A stretch of DNA of 64,000 bases from Dellaglioa kimchii (GCF_046115505.1 NZ_CP170736.1:62001-126000); one strand, 5' to 3'; counted from the first letter of the stretch, positions 1 through 9,000 are shown. Translations and numbers: made by a program. The notes: a model not told the origin generated them from the sequence alone.

Positions 1-1
1 C

Positions 2-295
2 GGACCTTATATTGGTATTTTTCCAGCATTGATTATTGCGGTAACGCAGTCTACTCAAATGGTTATTTTTGTAGTGATTGTTGTGTTAATTGTCCAACAA
101 ATTGATGGTAATTTTGTCTATCCTAATGTTATAGGCAAATCATTAAATATACATCCATTGACGATTATTGTATTATTGCTAGTAGCTGGTAATATTGCTG
201 GACTTTTAGGAATGATTTTAGGGATTCCCTTATACGCTGTTGTAAAGGTCGTTATTAAATACTTTTACGATATTCGACAATTGCAGGAAAAATAA
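2..295 (+). CDS. AI-2E family transporter, C-terminal part (5' end outside window)
   Basis: The reading frame is open from the window's left edge, so only the last ~97 residues are visible; a TTG at 29 is internal and not a start. The residues around GPYIGIFPALIIA, then QQIDGNFVYPNVIGKSLNIH and a hydrophobic stretch ending GIPLYAVVKV, are typical of the C-terminus of the PerM/YdiK (AI-2E exporter-like, UPF0118) permeases. At least two membrane segments are seen. The family transports small molecules or ions; the substrate here cannot be told. It is separated by about 60 bases from tagD, which has its own ribosome binding site. Confidence 0.85.
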   Translation, partial: GPYIGIFPALIIAVTQSTQMVIFVVIVVLIVQQIDGNFVYPNVIGKSLNIHPLTIIVLLLVAGNIAGLLGMILGIPLYAVVKVVIKYFYDIRQLQEK

Positions 296-356
296 GACAG
301 TCATAATAGTTTATGATAAAATATATTATTATTGATAATGACAGAGGAGCAAAAAC

Positions 357-749
357 ATGAAAAAAATAATTACTTATGGAACATTCGATTTATTACACAA
401 GGGTCATGTGCGTATTTTACAGCGCGCTAAAGCAATGGGCGATCATTTAACAGTTTGTATTTCAACAGATAAATTTAACGCAATTAAAGGTAAAAAGGCT
501 TACACATCATATGAAGATCGTAAATTCATTTTAGAAGCAATTAAGTACGTGGATGAAGTGATTCCAGAAACTGAATGGGATCAAAAAATTAGCGATGTTG
601 TTGATAACCAGATTGATACATTTGTGATGGGTGACGATTGGACAGGTAAGTTTGATTTTCTAAGTGATTATTGCGAGGTTATTTACTTACCAAGGACAGA
701 CGGTATTTCAACAACAAAGATTAAAAAAGATCTAGGAATGAACTTATAA
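357..749 (+). CDS. tagD: Glycerol-3-phosphate cytidylyltransferase
   Basis: This cytosolic enzyme joins CTP and glycerol-3-phosphate to give CDP-glycerol, the activated unit for wall teichoic acid. The 130-residue length is that of the TagD/TarD family. The nucleotidyltransferase signature is clear: GTFDLLHKGH near residues 8-17, with the HxGH catalytic pair, and the second motif GISTTKI near residue 117. The ATG follows GAGGAGCAAAAAC, a good ribosome binding site. A CDP-glycerol glycerophosphotransferase gene lies 33 bases downstream, so substrate maker and user are adjacent. GpsA at 30.6 kb could supply the glycerol-3-phosphate. Confidence 0.95.
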   Translation: MKKIITYGTFDLLHKGHVRILQRAKAMGDHLTVCISTDKFNAIKGKKAYTSYEDRKFILEAIKYVDEVIPETEWDQKISDVVDNQIDTFVMGDDWTGKFDFLSDYCEVIYLPRTDGISTTKIKKDLGMNL

Positions 750-782
750 AATAGTTTATTTGTGTAGTAAGGAGAACAAATA

Positions 783-1997
783 ATGAATAAAATTAAAAAA
801 GCATTTAAATATATAATTAAAAGATCAGGACGTCAAGTTTTGATACTATTGAATGACTTTTTGGTTAAATTCTCAGTTAACAAACATCAAGTTATATTTG
901 AAAGTTTTAATGGTCGAGATATTAATGATAACCCAATGGCCATTTACAAGCAGACTAGACTAGACTTTGGCGAAGAAAATGCAAAGCTTTTATATTTTAG
1001 CGTTAAACCAAGTATGTACAATAAATTAAAAGAACAGTATCCTGAAATTAATTTAATAAAACGCTTTGGATTTTCTTGGACTATCAAAATGGCGAGGGCT
1101 GAATTTTGGGTATTTAATTCGAGACTACCTACCTGGTGGAAAAAGAATCCAAAAACGATTTATATTCAAACGTGGCATGGGACACCATTAAAGCATTTAG
1201 GTATGGATATTGAAAAAGTTGCAATGCCAGGATCAACCACAGAACAGTATCATGCTAATTTCACTGCAGAAGCAGCTCGTTGGGATTATTTAATAGCTCC
1301 TAATCAGTATTCGAAAAATATTTTTGAAAGTGCATTTGCTTTTAAAAATAAATCACTGGATATTGGGTACCCAAGAAATGATAGTCTATCCGTTGATAAT
1401 AACGAAAAAAATATTAAGTCATTAAAAAAGGCATATCTAGATAATGAAGATGCTAATGTTGTCCTTTATGCGCCCACATGGCGAGATGATAATTTCTATA
1501 CTCGAGGCGTTTATAAATTCGAAATGGCTTTTTCATTCGAATCATTTTTTCAACATGTATCAGAAGATACTATTTTAATTATGCGACCTCATTATTTAGT
1601 TAAGAATAGTATCAACATTGAAGGGTTTGAAGATCGTGTCAAAATTATGGCAGATGAAAATATTACTGAATTATATTTAATGAGTGATATGATGATTACG
1701 GATTATTCGTCAGTGATGTTTGATTTTGCTAATTTGAATCGACCAATGATGTTTTATTGTTATGATTTGGAACATTATCGGGATGAACTGCGCGGCTTTT
1801 ATATCAACTTTGAGATGGAAGCACCAGGTCCAATCGTAGAAAAAGAAGCAGATTTTTATAAACAATTAGATGTCTATACACAAAATGGCGGTTATCCTGG
1901 TTATGAAAAACAATTTAAAGATTTTCAAAATAAATTTATTGAATGGGATAACGGAAAAGCTTCTCAAAAAGTTTCTGATATTATCCTAGGTAAGTAA
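783..1997 (+). CDS. CDP-glycerol glycerophosphotransferase (TagB/TagF family)
   Basis: The 404-residue protein belongs to the family that transfers glycerophosphate from CDP-glycerol to a teichoic-acid acceptor on the inner membrane face. Seen: TWHGTPLKHLG near residue 130, YAPTWRD near 230, MRPHY near 265 and TDYSSVMFDF near 305, all standard family motifs. The N-terminus is basic and amphipathic, fitting a peripheral membrane protein. The length resembles TagB/TarF-type primases rather than the >650-residue polymerases, but sequence alone does not decide primase versus polymerase. AAGGAGAACAAATA precedes the ATG. It probably forms an operon with tagD and is closed by a hairpin terminator. 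Confidence 0.88.
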   Translation: MNKIKKAFKYIIKRSGRQVLILLNDFLVKFSVNKHQVIFESFNGRDINDNPMAIYKQTRLDFGEENAKLLYFSVKPSMYNKLKEQYPEINLIKRFGFSWTIKMARAEFWVFNSRLPTWWKKNPKTIYIQTWHGTPLKHLGMDIEKVAMPGSTTEQYHANFTAEAARWDYLIAPNQYSKNIFESAFAFKNKSLDIGYPRNDSLSVDNNEKNIKSLKKAYLDNEDANVVLYAPTWRDDNFYTRGVYKFEMAFSFESFFQHVSEDTILIMRPHYLVKNSINIEGFEDRVKIMADENITELYLMSDMMITDYSSVMFDFANLNRPMMFYCYDLEHYRDELRGFYINFEMEAPGPIVEKEADFYKQLDVYTQNGGYPGYEKQFKDFQNKFIEWDNGKASQKVSDIILGK

Positions 1998-2036
1998 GCA
2001 TATTCTCCTTATGGGAGGGTATGCTTTTTATTTTTT
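1998..2036 (+). terminator. Rho-independent terminator after tagD operon
   Basis: The 11-bp stem GCATATTCTCC / GGGAGGGTATGC (two G-U pairs) with loop TTAT is followed by a T-rich run. It starts one base after the stop codon of the glycerophosphotransferase. Confidence 0.85.
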
Positions 2037-2164
2037 AAAATATAAATACTGATAGCATCGGATAAGATGTTAATTTTTAGTGATTAATGGTAGAATTGTA
2101 TAAGCGTAAGTGTATACATATTATTATTGATAATTAAAATAACTGAATGATTAATGGTGATAAA

Positions 2165-3652
2165 ATGGAAGATTATAAAATTCGATTAGAGTATGTTACA
2201 AAAGGTATAACAAGCAAAAAGAATCGAAAAATTGATAAGGATTCAAAGGATATCTATTGGGCTTTGAGGGGTATTTCGTTTGATATTTATCGTGGTGAAT
2301 TTTTTGGTATTATTGGCATGGGTGGTTCAGGTAAAGCAACGTTATCTGACATTCTAGCTGGTAAAGCCAAACAAACAACGGGTTTTCTAACAATGGCCGG
2401 TCATACAACGATTGTATCGTATGAGACGCAATTAAAACGTGATAAAACGGCTGTTCAAAATATTAAAGAAGCAATTATTGATTCTAAGATTGATTACAAG
2501 AATAGCGATCAAACGTTGAATAATGTTTTAAATTTTGCAGATTTAGGGGTATTAAAAGAAAGTAAAATTGAAGATTACTCTCCCGATATGCGTGCACGAG
2601 TTGAGTTAGCAATGGCCTTTTTCATTGAACCTGATATTATTATTTTAGATGGTATTTTATCAGCATTAGATGATATTTTTTATCAGAAAACAGTTGATAA
2701 AATTAAAAGCTTGCAGACAGAGGGAAAAACTTTTGTACTTGCTAGTCAAGACTTACAACAAATGGAGTTCTTAACAGACAGAATTGCATGGATTCAAAAC
2801 GGCCAACTGATGGATATCGGTGAGTCTGAAAAAGTTGTTATGAGCTATTTGGATTTTGTTGCTTGGTATGATAGTTTGACTGATGAGAAACGAAGTGAGT
2901 ACGATAAACAACGTGATTCAGAACGTAAATCATTTAGTGTAGAGACGTTATATACACAGTATAAAAAAACGCATTTTGATCCTGATATGCCTCGATCAAT
3001 TGAGTTACGTCGAAGAGATGCCTTTTATAACGGACAAGCATTCGACGATACAAAATATTTTTTAAAAAAGAAAAATAGAAAAAAACACGGCAAACTAGCT
3101 TTGGTAGTTATTGGTATTTTGATTTTAGCAGTAATAGGAACAGTTTCTGCCAAGTATGTTCAAATGAACAATGATAAGCAAGAATCGAGTTCAAGCGTTC
3201 GACGTCAGAAGTCTGTAAATAAGTCAAAAAAAATAGCAATTTCAAGCTCAATTAGTAGAGCTGATGACTCTAAAAAAGTTATGGCATCGTCTAAATCTAA
3301 ATCAGCTAAAGTTGCTTCAAGTAAGTCAGCCAAACAGTCTGCTGAAAAAAAACGGCAGAATGAGTCGCTTGCTAAAGCTAAGGCAGAAAGTGAATCCGTT
3401 CTAGCTAGAGAGTCATCTGAAAGGGTAGCTAGTTCTGAGTCAGCAGCAAAAGAAAGTAGTGAAAATAAGGAAAGTAGTGAAAAGAAAGAAAGTATCAGTA
3501 AAATTAGCACGAAGATGTTTGAGGTAGGTAGTGGGGATAGTTTATCAAGTATCGCGACTGCCAACAATACAACCAGTGATCAATTGATGGATATCAATGA
3601 ATTATCATCAAATCTTTTGCATATAGGACAAAAAATAAAAGTACCTAAATAA
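2165..3652 (+). CDS. TagH-like ABC protein with degenerate ATPase motifs, membrane segment and C-terminal LysM
   Basis: The layout is an N-terminal ABC domain (residues ~1-240), a linker, one membrane helix (~310-331, LALVVIGILILAVIGTVSA), a long Ser/Lys/Glu-rich external region and a LysM domain (~450-495, starting FEVGSGDSLSSIA). This resembles long TagH proteins, the ATPase of the TagGH teichoic-acid exporter. However, the ATPase residues are altered. Walker A is GMGGSGKAT (Ala58 for Ser/Thr), the signature reads YSPDMR instead of YSSGM, Walker B ends LDG (Gly163 for Glu) and the H-loop has Gln195 for His. No TagG permease gene is in the window. I chose the ATG at 2165 because GGTGAT sits just upstream; the ATG at 2147 has no binding site. 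A structural or regulatory role is inferred; the LysM presumably binds peptidoglycan. Confidence 0.8.
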   Translation: MEDYKIRLEYVTKGITSKKNRKIDKDSKDIYWALRGISFDIYRGEFFGIIGMGGSGKATLSDILAGKAKQTTGFLTMAGHTTIVSYETQLKRDKTAVQNIKEAIIDSKIDYKNSDQTLNNVLNFADLGVLKESKIEDYSPDMRARVELAMAFFIEPDIIILDGILSALDDIFYQKTVDKIKSLQTEGKTFVLASQDLQQMEFLTDRIAWIQNGQLMDIGESEKVVMSYLDFVAWYDSLTDEKRSEYDKQRDSERKSFSVETLYTQYKKTHFDPDMPRSIELRRRDAFYNGQAFDDTKYFLKKKNRKKHGKLALVVIGILILAVIGTVSAKYVQMNNDKQESSSSVRRQKSVNKSKKIAISSSISRADDSKKVMASSKSKSAKVASSKSAKQSAEKKRQNESLAKAKAESESVLARESSERVASSESAAKESSENKESSEKKESISKISTKMFEVGSGDSLSSIATANNTTSDQLMDINELSSNLLHIGQKIKVPK

Positions 3653-3676
3653 ATGTGAGTTAACTCGGAGGAAGTT

Positions 3677-4387
3677 ATGAAATTAAGAACTAAAGTAATT
3701 ATTGGTATAGTTGCAGTTGTATGTATCGGTGGTGGGACGATATTAGCTAGTACGAAAGCTGGTCGTGACGTTGTTGAGTGGGTTGCTAATCGTGGGTCAT
3801 CTGAACAACAAAAAAAAGAGTACGCTGAACAACAAAAATTAGCTGAATCAAAATATGGTAAGAGTGATTCTAGTTCAAAATCAAAACCAAAAAAGAAGAA
3901 AACTGAAAAGAAAAAATCTGTGTCTAAAAAAAGTAAATCAACGTCGTCTTCATCGTCAAGTTCTAATATTGATACGGATACGATAACTGTTGTTTATGGT
4001 GATTCATTGTCATCTATTGCGTTAAGTCATGATATGACAGTGAAGGAACTAATTGCATTAAATGACATGGAAAACACAACATTAAGACCTGGACAATCGC
4101 TTAAGGTTGTTGCTGGAAGTGGAAGAAGTATAGATACCACATCTTCAGATACAACAGGCACAGATAATACTAGTTCTGATAATACAACTTCAGACAACAC
4201 AACAAGTTCATACTCTAATACAGATACAACTTCAGACAGTGCAACAAGATCATATTCCACTGCAGATACAAGCTCAAATAGTACAACGAGTTCAGATACT
4301 TCTAGTACAGATAACACAACAAGATCATATTCTAGTTCAACGTTAGATACATCAAGCTCAACCAGTGGGGATACAACTACTAATTAG
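3677..4387 (+). CDS. Membrane-anchored LysM protein with Ser/Thr-rich tail
   Basis: The 236-residue protein has one N-terminal membrane helix (residues ~5-26, VIIGIVAVVCIGGGTILAS). A Lys/Ser-rich spacer, a LysM domain (~104-148, TVVYGDSLSSIALSHDMTVK ... LRPGQSLKVV) and a low-complexity tail of Ser, Thr, Asp and Asn built on a 14-residue repeat follow. No enzyme domain is visible. A strong ribosome binding site (GGAGGAAGTT) precedes the ATG. It starts 24 bases after the TagH-like LysM protein and is probably cotranscribed, so both may sit at the same wall site. The tail could be a glycosylated stalk (inference). Function unknown. Confidence 0.8.
   Translation: MKLRTKVIIGIVAVVCIGGGTILASTKAGRDVVEWVANRGSSEQQKKEYAEQQKLAESKYGKSDSSSKSKPKKKKTEKKKSVSKKSKSTSSSSSSSNIDTDTITVVYGDSLSSIALSHDMTVKELIALNDMENTTLRPGQSLKVVAGSGRSIDTTSSDTTGTDNTSSDNTTSDNTTSSYSNTDTTSDSATRSYSTADTSSNSTTSSDTSSTDNTTRSYSSSTLDTSSSTSGDTTTN
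4184..4353 (+). repeat. 42-bp imperfect coding repeats in LysM protein tail
   Basis: Units starting ACAACTTCAGACA at 4184 and 4226 and a diverged unit at 4268 are 42 bp (14 codons) apart; a partial unit follows. They encode TTSDNTTSSYSNTD-like peptides. Confidence 0.7.
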
Positions 4388-4469
4388 TAATCGGTTTTCT
4401 GAATGCTAATAGGTGTATAATACCCGTAGTTTAAAAAATAAAGATAAATGAATTGGAGCGGATGAGTAA

Positions 4470-5813
4470 ATGAGTTCAGACCCTGGTCACGAACTGCTGT
4501 TGCAGCTGTTATTATTAGTCATTTTGATGTTAGTGAATGCCTACTTTTCAGCTGCAGAATTAGCAGTAGTTTCAGTAAATCGTAATAAAATTGAGGCAGA
4601 GGCGAAAGCTGGAGATAAAGGTGCAATAAGAATTCTTGGTATCTTAAATAATTCAACATCATTTTTATCAACCATCCAAATTAGTATTACTTTCGCCGGA
4701 TTCTTGTCTTCAGCTTTTGCAGCAACATCTTTGGCTAAATATGTTGAACCATTGTTTGGAAATGCTGTGTGGGCACATGATGTTGCAGTAGTTATCGTTA
4801 CGTTGATTTTATCTTATTTTTCATTAGTTTTAGGAGAATTATATCCTAAACAATTGGCACTACAGATGCCAGACAAAATTGCCAGAGCAACGACTGGACC
4901 TATTCAACTTATTGCGATTGTTTTCAAACCATTCAACTGGTTGTTATCAATTTCAATCCGTGCCTTAGAAAAAATAACACCAATCAAGTTTAATAAAAAT
5001 AATATTGAAGTCATCAGTCGACAAGAGATTGTTCATATGATTCAAACCGGCGAAGAGCGTGGTGCTATTGATTCAGATGAATATGAAATGATGGAAGGTG
5101 TTATTTCGTTACACACGAAATTTGCTCGTGAAGTTATGGTCGCTAGAACTGATGCTTTTATGATTGATTTACAAAACGATAATGATCGTAATATTGATGC
5201 TATTTTAAATCAACCTTATTCTCGTGTACCCGTTTATAGTGATGATAAAGATAACGTCGTTGGCGTTGTTCATATCAAAAACTTACTTAAAGCTGCTAGA
5301 GCAAAAGGGTTCGATAGAATTAGTTTACGTCAAATTATGCAAGAGCCCATGTTTATTCCAGAAACGATGGCTGTTGATGATTTGTTATTCGAAATGAAGA
5401 AAACCCATACTCAATTAGCTATTTTGTTGGATGAATATGGTGGTGTTGTTGGGCTTGCCACAATTGAAGATTTAATTGAAGAAATTGTTGGTGATATCGA
5501 TGATGAATCGGATAGTCCTGATGATACATTGAGAAAAATTAATGCACATGAATACATTGTACAAGGCCGAATGACACTTGATGATTTTAATGATGAATTT
5601 AATTGTGATATCAATGTTAAAGATGTAGACACAATTGCGGGATTCGTCTTAACGGAATTAGGTCGAATTCCCGGTAATAATGAACAATTACAGATTACAC
5701 TTCACAATGGTATACTTCTTGAAACGGAAAAAATGGACGGTTCTCGATTGGTAGAATTGAAAGTTATGATTCCTGAAACACGGTTAAAAGATTCTTTAAA
5801 GAGTAAAGAATAA
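4470..5813 (+). CDS. CNNM/CBS-domain membrane protein (hemolysin C/CorC family)
   Basis: At 447 residues it has the usual architecture: an N-terminal CNNM (DUF21) domain of about four membrane segments (residues ~1-190), a CBS pair (~205-330, including SRVPVYSDDKDNVVGVVHIK and LLDEYGGVVGLATIEDLIEE) and a C-terminal CorC_HlyC transporter-associated domain (~350-435). Members act in magnesium or cobalt efflux and homeostasis; hemolysis is a historical label. Start ATG at 4470 follows GGAG at about 11 bases. A TATAAT at 4416-4421 could be its -10 element. The gene ends at a strong terminator, so it is probably a single transcription unit. Confidence 0.88.
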   Translation: MSSDPGHELLLQLLLLVILMLVNAYFSAAELAVVSVNRNKIEAEAKAGDKGAIRILGILNNSTSFLSTIQISITFAGFLSSAFAATSLAKYVEPLFGNAVWAHDVAVVIVTLILSYFSLVLGELYPKQLALQMPDKIARATTGPIQLIAIVFKPFNWLLSISIRALEKITPIKFNKNNIEVISRQEIVHMIQTGEERGAIDSDEYEMMEGVISLHTKFAREVMVARTDAFMIDLQNDNDRNIDAILNQPYSRVPVYSDDKDNVVGVVHIKNLLKAARAKGFDRISLRQIMQEPMFIPETMAVDDLLFEMKKTHTQLAILLDEYGGVVGLATIEDLIEEIVGDIDDESDSPDDTLRKINAHEYIVQGRMTLDDFNDEFNCDINVKDVDTIAGFVLTELGRIPGNNEQLQITLHNGILLETEKMDGSRLVELKVMIPETRLKDSLKSKE

Positions 5814-5821
5814 AATAGGGG

Positions 5822-5873
5822 ATGATAAGGTCAATAGAACTCTAATAAGTTCCGTTGACCTTATCATTTTTTA
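5822..5873 (+). terminator. Terminator after CNNM gene
   Basis: The 13-bp perfect stem ATGATAAGGTCAA / TTGACCTTATCAT is followed by a T run. Confidence 0.9.
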
Positions 5874-5934
5874 CGTCGAAGTTCATTATCATTTATGATA
5901 AACTATGAGTAATATGTTTTAGAGAGGACAAAAA

Positions 5935-7512
5935 ATGAATACAGAAGAATTAGAGACTCAAGTAAAAAAACGCCGAACATTTGCGATTATTTCTCATCCG
6001 GATGCTGGTAAAACAACCATTACAGAACAATTACTTTTATTCGGTGGGGTTGTCCGTTCTGCCGGAACAGTTAAGGGTAAAAAATCTGGAACTTTTGCAA
6101 AATCTGATTGGATGGAAATTGAAAAGAAACGTGGTATTTCCGTTACTAGTTCAGTTATGCAATTTGATTACGCTGATAAGCGAGTTAATATTTTAGATAC
6201 TCCTGGTCATGAAGATTTTTCAGAAGATACCTACCGAACATTAATGGCCGTAGATTCAGCAGTCATGGTTATTGATTCTGCAAAAGGAATTGAACCTCAA
6301 ACAAAGAAATTATTTAAAATTTGTAAAATGCGTGGCATTCCTATTTTTACATTCATCAATAAGATGGATCGCGATGGGCGTGAACCACTTGATTTAATGG
6401 CTGAACTTGAAGAAGTCTTGGGTGTTGAATCCTACCCAATGAACTGGCCAATTGGTATGGGTAAAGGTTTAAAGGGATTATATGATATCTACAACCATCG
6501 TATCGAACTATACCAAAAAGAAGATAAGGGTATGGACTACGTTGATTTAAATGACGCTGGTGAGATTGAAGGCGACCATCCTTTAAAAGAAGATAGTATC
6601 TATCAAGAAGTGCTAGATGAAATTGAATTATTGGGCGATGCTGGTAATACTTTTGATGAAGCAAAAATTGCAACAGGGGATTTAACGCCTGTTTTCTTTG
6701 GATCAGCATTAACCAACTTCGGTGTAAAAACGTTCTTAGATATTTATTTGAACTATGCACCAGCACCACAAGAACATAAAACAATTGAAGAAACAACGAT
6801 ACAACCAACTGATGAACATTTTTCTGGGTTTGTTTTCAAAATTCAAGCCAATATGAATCCTAATCATCGTGATCGAATTGCGTTTATCCGAATTTGTTCA
6901 GGTGAATTTGAACGAGGGATGGATGTTAAATTAGCAAGAACTGAAAAGAAAATGCGTTTATCTAATTCAACCCAATTTATGGCGGACTCTCGTGAAGTTT
7001 TAGAATCTGCTGTAGCTGGTGATATTATTGGATTATATGATACTGGGAATTTCCAAATTGGCGATACAATTAGTAACATGAAGAAACCAATTACCTTTGA
7101 AAAATTACCTCAATTTACGCCTGAATTATTCATGAGCGTTAATGCTAAAAATGTAATGAAACAAAAATCATTCCATAAGGGTATTCAACAGTTGGTTCAA
7201 GAAGGTGCTGTTCAATTATATAGAAGTTACAATACGGGTGACTATATTCTTGGTGCTGTTGGTCAACTTCAATTTGAAGTCTTCCAATTCAGAATGTTAA
7301 ACGAATATAATTCAGAAGTTATCATGACACCAATGGGTTCTAAAACGGCTCGTTGGATTGATCCAGAACAATTGGATGAAAAGATGTCAAGTTCACGTAA
7401 CTTACTTGTTAAAGATCGACAAGATTTACCGTTATTCTTATTTGAAAATGCATTCGCAGAGCGCTGGTTTGCTGACAAATATCCAAACGTTACGTTAACA
7501 TCAAAATTATAA
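5935..7512 (+). CDS. prfC: Peptide chain release factor 3
   Basis: RF3 is the GTPase that removes RF1/RF2 from the ribosome after peptide release. The 525 residues match the family length. Seen: G1 SHPDAGKTT (~19-27), the switch region with RGISVTSS, G3 DTPGHEDF (~90-97) and G4 NKMDRD (~144), followed by the EF-Tu-like domain 2 and the RF3-specific C-terminal domain (GAVGQLQFEVFQFRM). The frame begins ATGAATACAGAAG after AGAGAGGAC. It lies alone between two terminators. Confidence 0.96.
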   Translation: MNTEELETQVKKRRTFAIISHPDAGKTTITEQLLLFGGVVRSAGTVKGKKSGTFAKSDWMEIEKKRGISVTSSVMQFDYADKRVNILDTPGHEDFSEDTYRTLMAVDSAVMVIDSAKGIEPQTKKLFKICKMRGIPIFTFINKMDRDGREPLDLMAELEEVLGVESYPMNWPIGMGKGLKGLYDIYNHRIELYQKEDKGMDYVDLNDAGEIEGDHPLKEDSIYQEVLDEIELLGDAGNTFDEAKIATGDLTPVFFGSALTNFGVKTFLDIYLNYAPAPQEHKTIEETTIQPTDEHFSGFVFKIQANMNPNHRDRIAFIRICSGEFERGMDVKLARTEKKMRLSNSTQFMADSREVLESAVAGDIIGLYDTGNFQIGDTISNMKKPITFEKLPQFTPELFMSVNAKNVMKQKSFHKGIQQLVQEGAVQLYRSYNTGDYILGAVGQLQFEVFQFRMLNEYNSEVIMTPMGSKTARWIDPEQLDEKMSSSRNLLVKDRQDLPLFLFENAFAERWFADKYPNVTLTSKL

Positions 7513-7515
7513 ACG

Positions 7516-7550
7516 AAAAGAGGTATACCAATTGGTATACCTCTTTTTTT
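7516..7550 (+). terminator. Palindromic terminator after prfC
   Basis: AGGTATACCAATTGGTATACCT is a perfect palindrome (7521-7542), extended by AAAAG/CTTTTT, with T run on the plus strand and A run on the left, so it can work in both directions. Before the adjacent insertion it lay between prfC and the convergent MucBP gene. Confidence 0.9.
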
Positions 7551-7557
7551 GAATGTT

Positions 7558-7565
7558 GATTAATT
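7558..7565. repeat. Target site duplication, left copy
   Basis: GATTAATT, identical to 9014-9021 on the other side of the insertion sequence. Confidence 0.93.
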
Positions 7566-7603
7566 GGTTCTATTGCAACTGTTGTTGGTGAATATATTAT
7601 GAA

Positions 7604-7633
7604 GGGTGTTGTCACTTTGTGACAATGCCTTTT
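7604..7633 (+). terminator. Hairpin inside left end of the IS
   Basis: The stem GGTGTTGTCAC / GTGACAATGCC (two G-U pairs) is followed by a T run on the plus strand. The transposase stop codon lies within the stem. It would stop transcription entering the element from the prfC side. Confidence 0.65.
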
Positions 7634-8883
7634 TTTATGCTCTTATTTCTCATTACAAAGAAAACACGGTTCCTAAAATGTCTAAAATTACTGAATCCGT
7701 AGGCATTACGTTTAATAATTTTCAATTTATTGTTAGTGCCTTCAAGTGGGCCATTAGAATAAGGATAGTTAATGGCATTTTTTACATAGTCTTCATGTTC
7801 AATTAAAATAAGTAAACTTTTTTTAAAATAAGTTGAAACTTCGTTTTCTGAATGCAAGATATTGGCTACGCTGTCCCAATCTTTAGTTGCTATACTGGAC
7901 ATCATTCGTTGTAACAGTTGGTAAGTTGCCGATAATATTTTATCTAAGCCTAATAAATGATCAACAACTTCTGTTTCAGTTGCCGCGTAATTAAAGTAAG
8001 TCCATTTACGAAATATCTTATAATTTAATTTTGACATAGGTTTTAAAAGTAATTTCCAATAACGTTTTAAGACCTTATAGTCAGTTGAAGTAATCGCATA
8101 ATTCTTCATGATTTGAATTCTGGTTTTATTAAATGCGCGCATGAGTGAATTAACAATGTGAAAGCGATCATAGACAACAATAGCATTCGGGAACAAAGTT
8201 CCCGCAAACTTTGGATAGGTATAATTCATATCAGTAACGATTACTTTGACATTTTCTCGGGCTTTTAACGTGAATCGTTTAAAATACTTAGTCACTTGAT
8301 AAATTGTTCTAGTTTCAACAAGATCCAGTAGCTTATTTGTTGCGCCATCCATATATTCAAAACTAAGATGACCAGGTACAGCTTGAAGTTCATCCATTAA
8401 AAGGGTCTCAGGTAAGTAAGTTAAGTTTACTTTGAAGTCACTATCACTGGCGTCTAGGAGGCGACTTATATAGGAAGATGAAACATTAAGCTCATTAGCT
8501 ATTTGTTTCATAGAAGAAGGACAAAGCATCTTTTCTAAACAGGCCATTCTCGTATTTTCAGAAATGGAACAATTTTTATTAACGAGTGTTGTTTGAGCCA
8601 AAAAGTAAGTTTGACATTCTTTACAGTAGAAATAACGTTTACGTAGTTTTAAAATAACGTCTAATTCAGAACAACGTGGCAGCCTAATTGAGACAGTCCG
8701 CCATCCGTAGTTAATAATTTGGTTATGGTTGAGAACCCCGCAGGAGTGGCAGGCTTTCGGACGGTAATCTAAAGTACCGTAAACGCTGATGACACCTGAA
8801 TCAGAGAGTATTTGGATACAATTTTCATTAAATTTAATATTTTCGTCTTTAATATTTAGTAAAACTCTAGTATTATTTGTCAT
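7612..8883 (-). CDS. ISL3-family transposase
   Basis: The 423-residue DDE transposase has an N-terminal zinc-binding region with Cys pairs (CHSCG near residue 45, CKEC near 92), a helix-turn-helix region around MKQIANELNVSSSYISRLL, and a catalytic domain. Candidate catalytic residues are Asp in VIVTDMNYTYPKF, Asp in VVYDRFHIVN and Glu in SNGPLEGTNNKLK near the C-terminus. It is full length with no frameshift, so the element is likely still competent. The gene ends in a hairpin close to the left inverted repeat. Confidence 0.95.
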   Translation of the reverse strand: MTNNTRVLLNIKDENIKFNENCIQILSDSGVISVYGTLDYRPKACHSCGVLNHNQIINYGWRTVSIRLPRCSELDVILKLRKRYFYCKECQTYFLAQTTLVNKNCSISENTRMACLEKMLCPSSMKQIANELNVSSSYISRLLDASDSDFKVNLTYLPETLLMDELQAVPGHLSFEYMDGATNKLLDLVETRTIYQVTKYFKRFTLKARENVKVIVTDMNYTYPKFAGTLFPNAIVVYDRFHIVNSLMRAFNKTRIQIMKNYAITSTDYKVLKRYWKLLLKPMSKLNYKIFRKWTYFNYAATETEVVDHLLGLDKILSATYQLLQRMMSSIATKDWDSVANILHSENEVSTYFKKSLLILIEHEDYVKNAINYPYSNGPLEGTNNKLKIIKRNAYGFSNFRHFRNRVFFVMRNKSIKKGIVTK

Positions 8884-8962
8884 AGGGAACTCTTTTCTTT
8901 ATTTGGGCTGGCTGGCCTATTATTTAAGGAACGGAGTTCCTTTTTTATATCATACAAAAAAT

Positions 8963-9000
8963 CTGTTGCCAGTGATAGATTTTTCTATCACCAACAACAG
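8963..9000. repeat. Hairpin overlapping right inverted repeat of the IS
   Basis: CTGTTGCCAGTGATAGA pairs with TCTATCACCAACAACAG around a short T loop. It lies between the transposase start and the element end. Such structures can block read-through into the transposase gene from outside (known for several insertion sequences; inferred here). Confidence 0.6.

Noticed and set aside
3205..3567. Long minus-strand open frame opposite the Ser/Lys-rich region of the TagH-like gene
   Set aside because: It is the antisense of low-complexity Ser and Lys codons, has no binding site and reads as Leu/Ser-rich nonsense.
4027..4317. Minus-strand open frame opposite the Ser/Thr tail of the LysM protein
   Set aside because: Antisense of repeats; low-complexity Val/Leu/Ser product, no start signal.
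6356..6808. 150-residue minus-strand open frame inside prfC
   Set aside because: It lies wholly within a conserved essential-type gene, has no binding site and no recognisable protein pattern.
7606..7806. Plus-strand open frame in the IS left end
   Set aside because: Antisense of the transposase C-terminus; starts inside the terminator-like hairpin.
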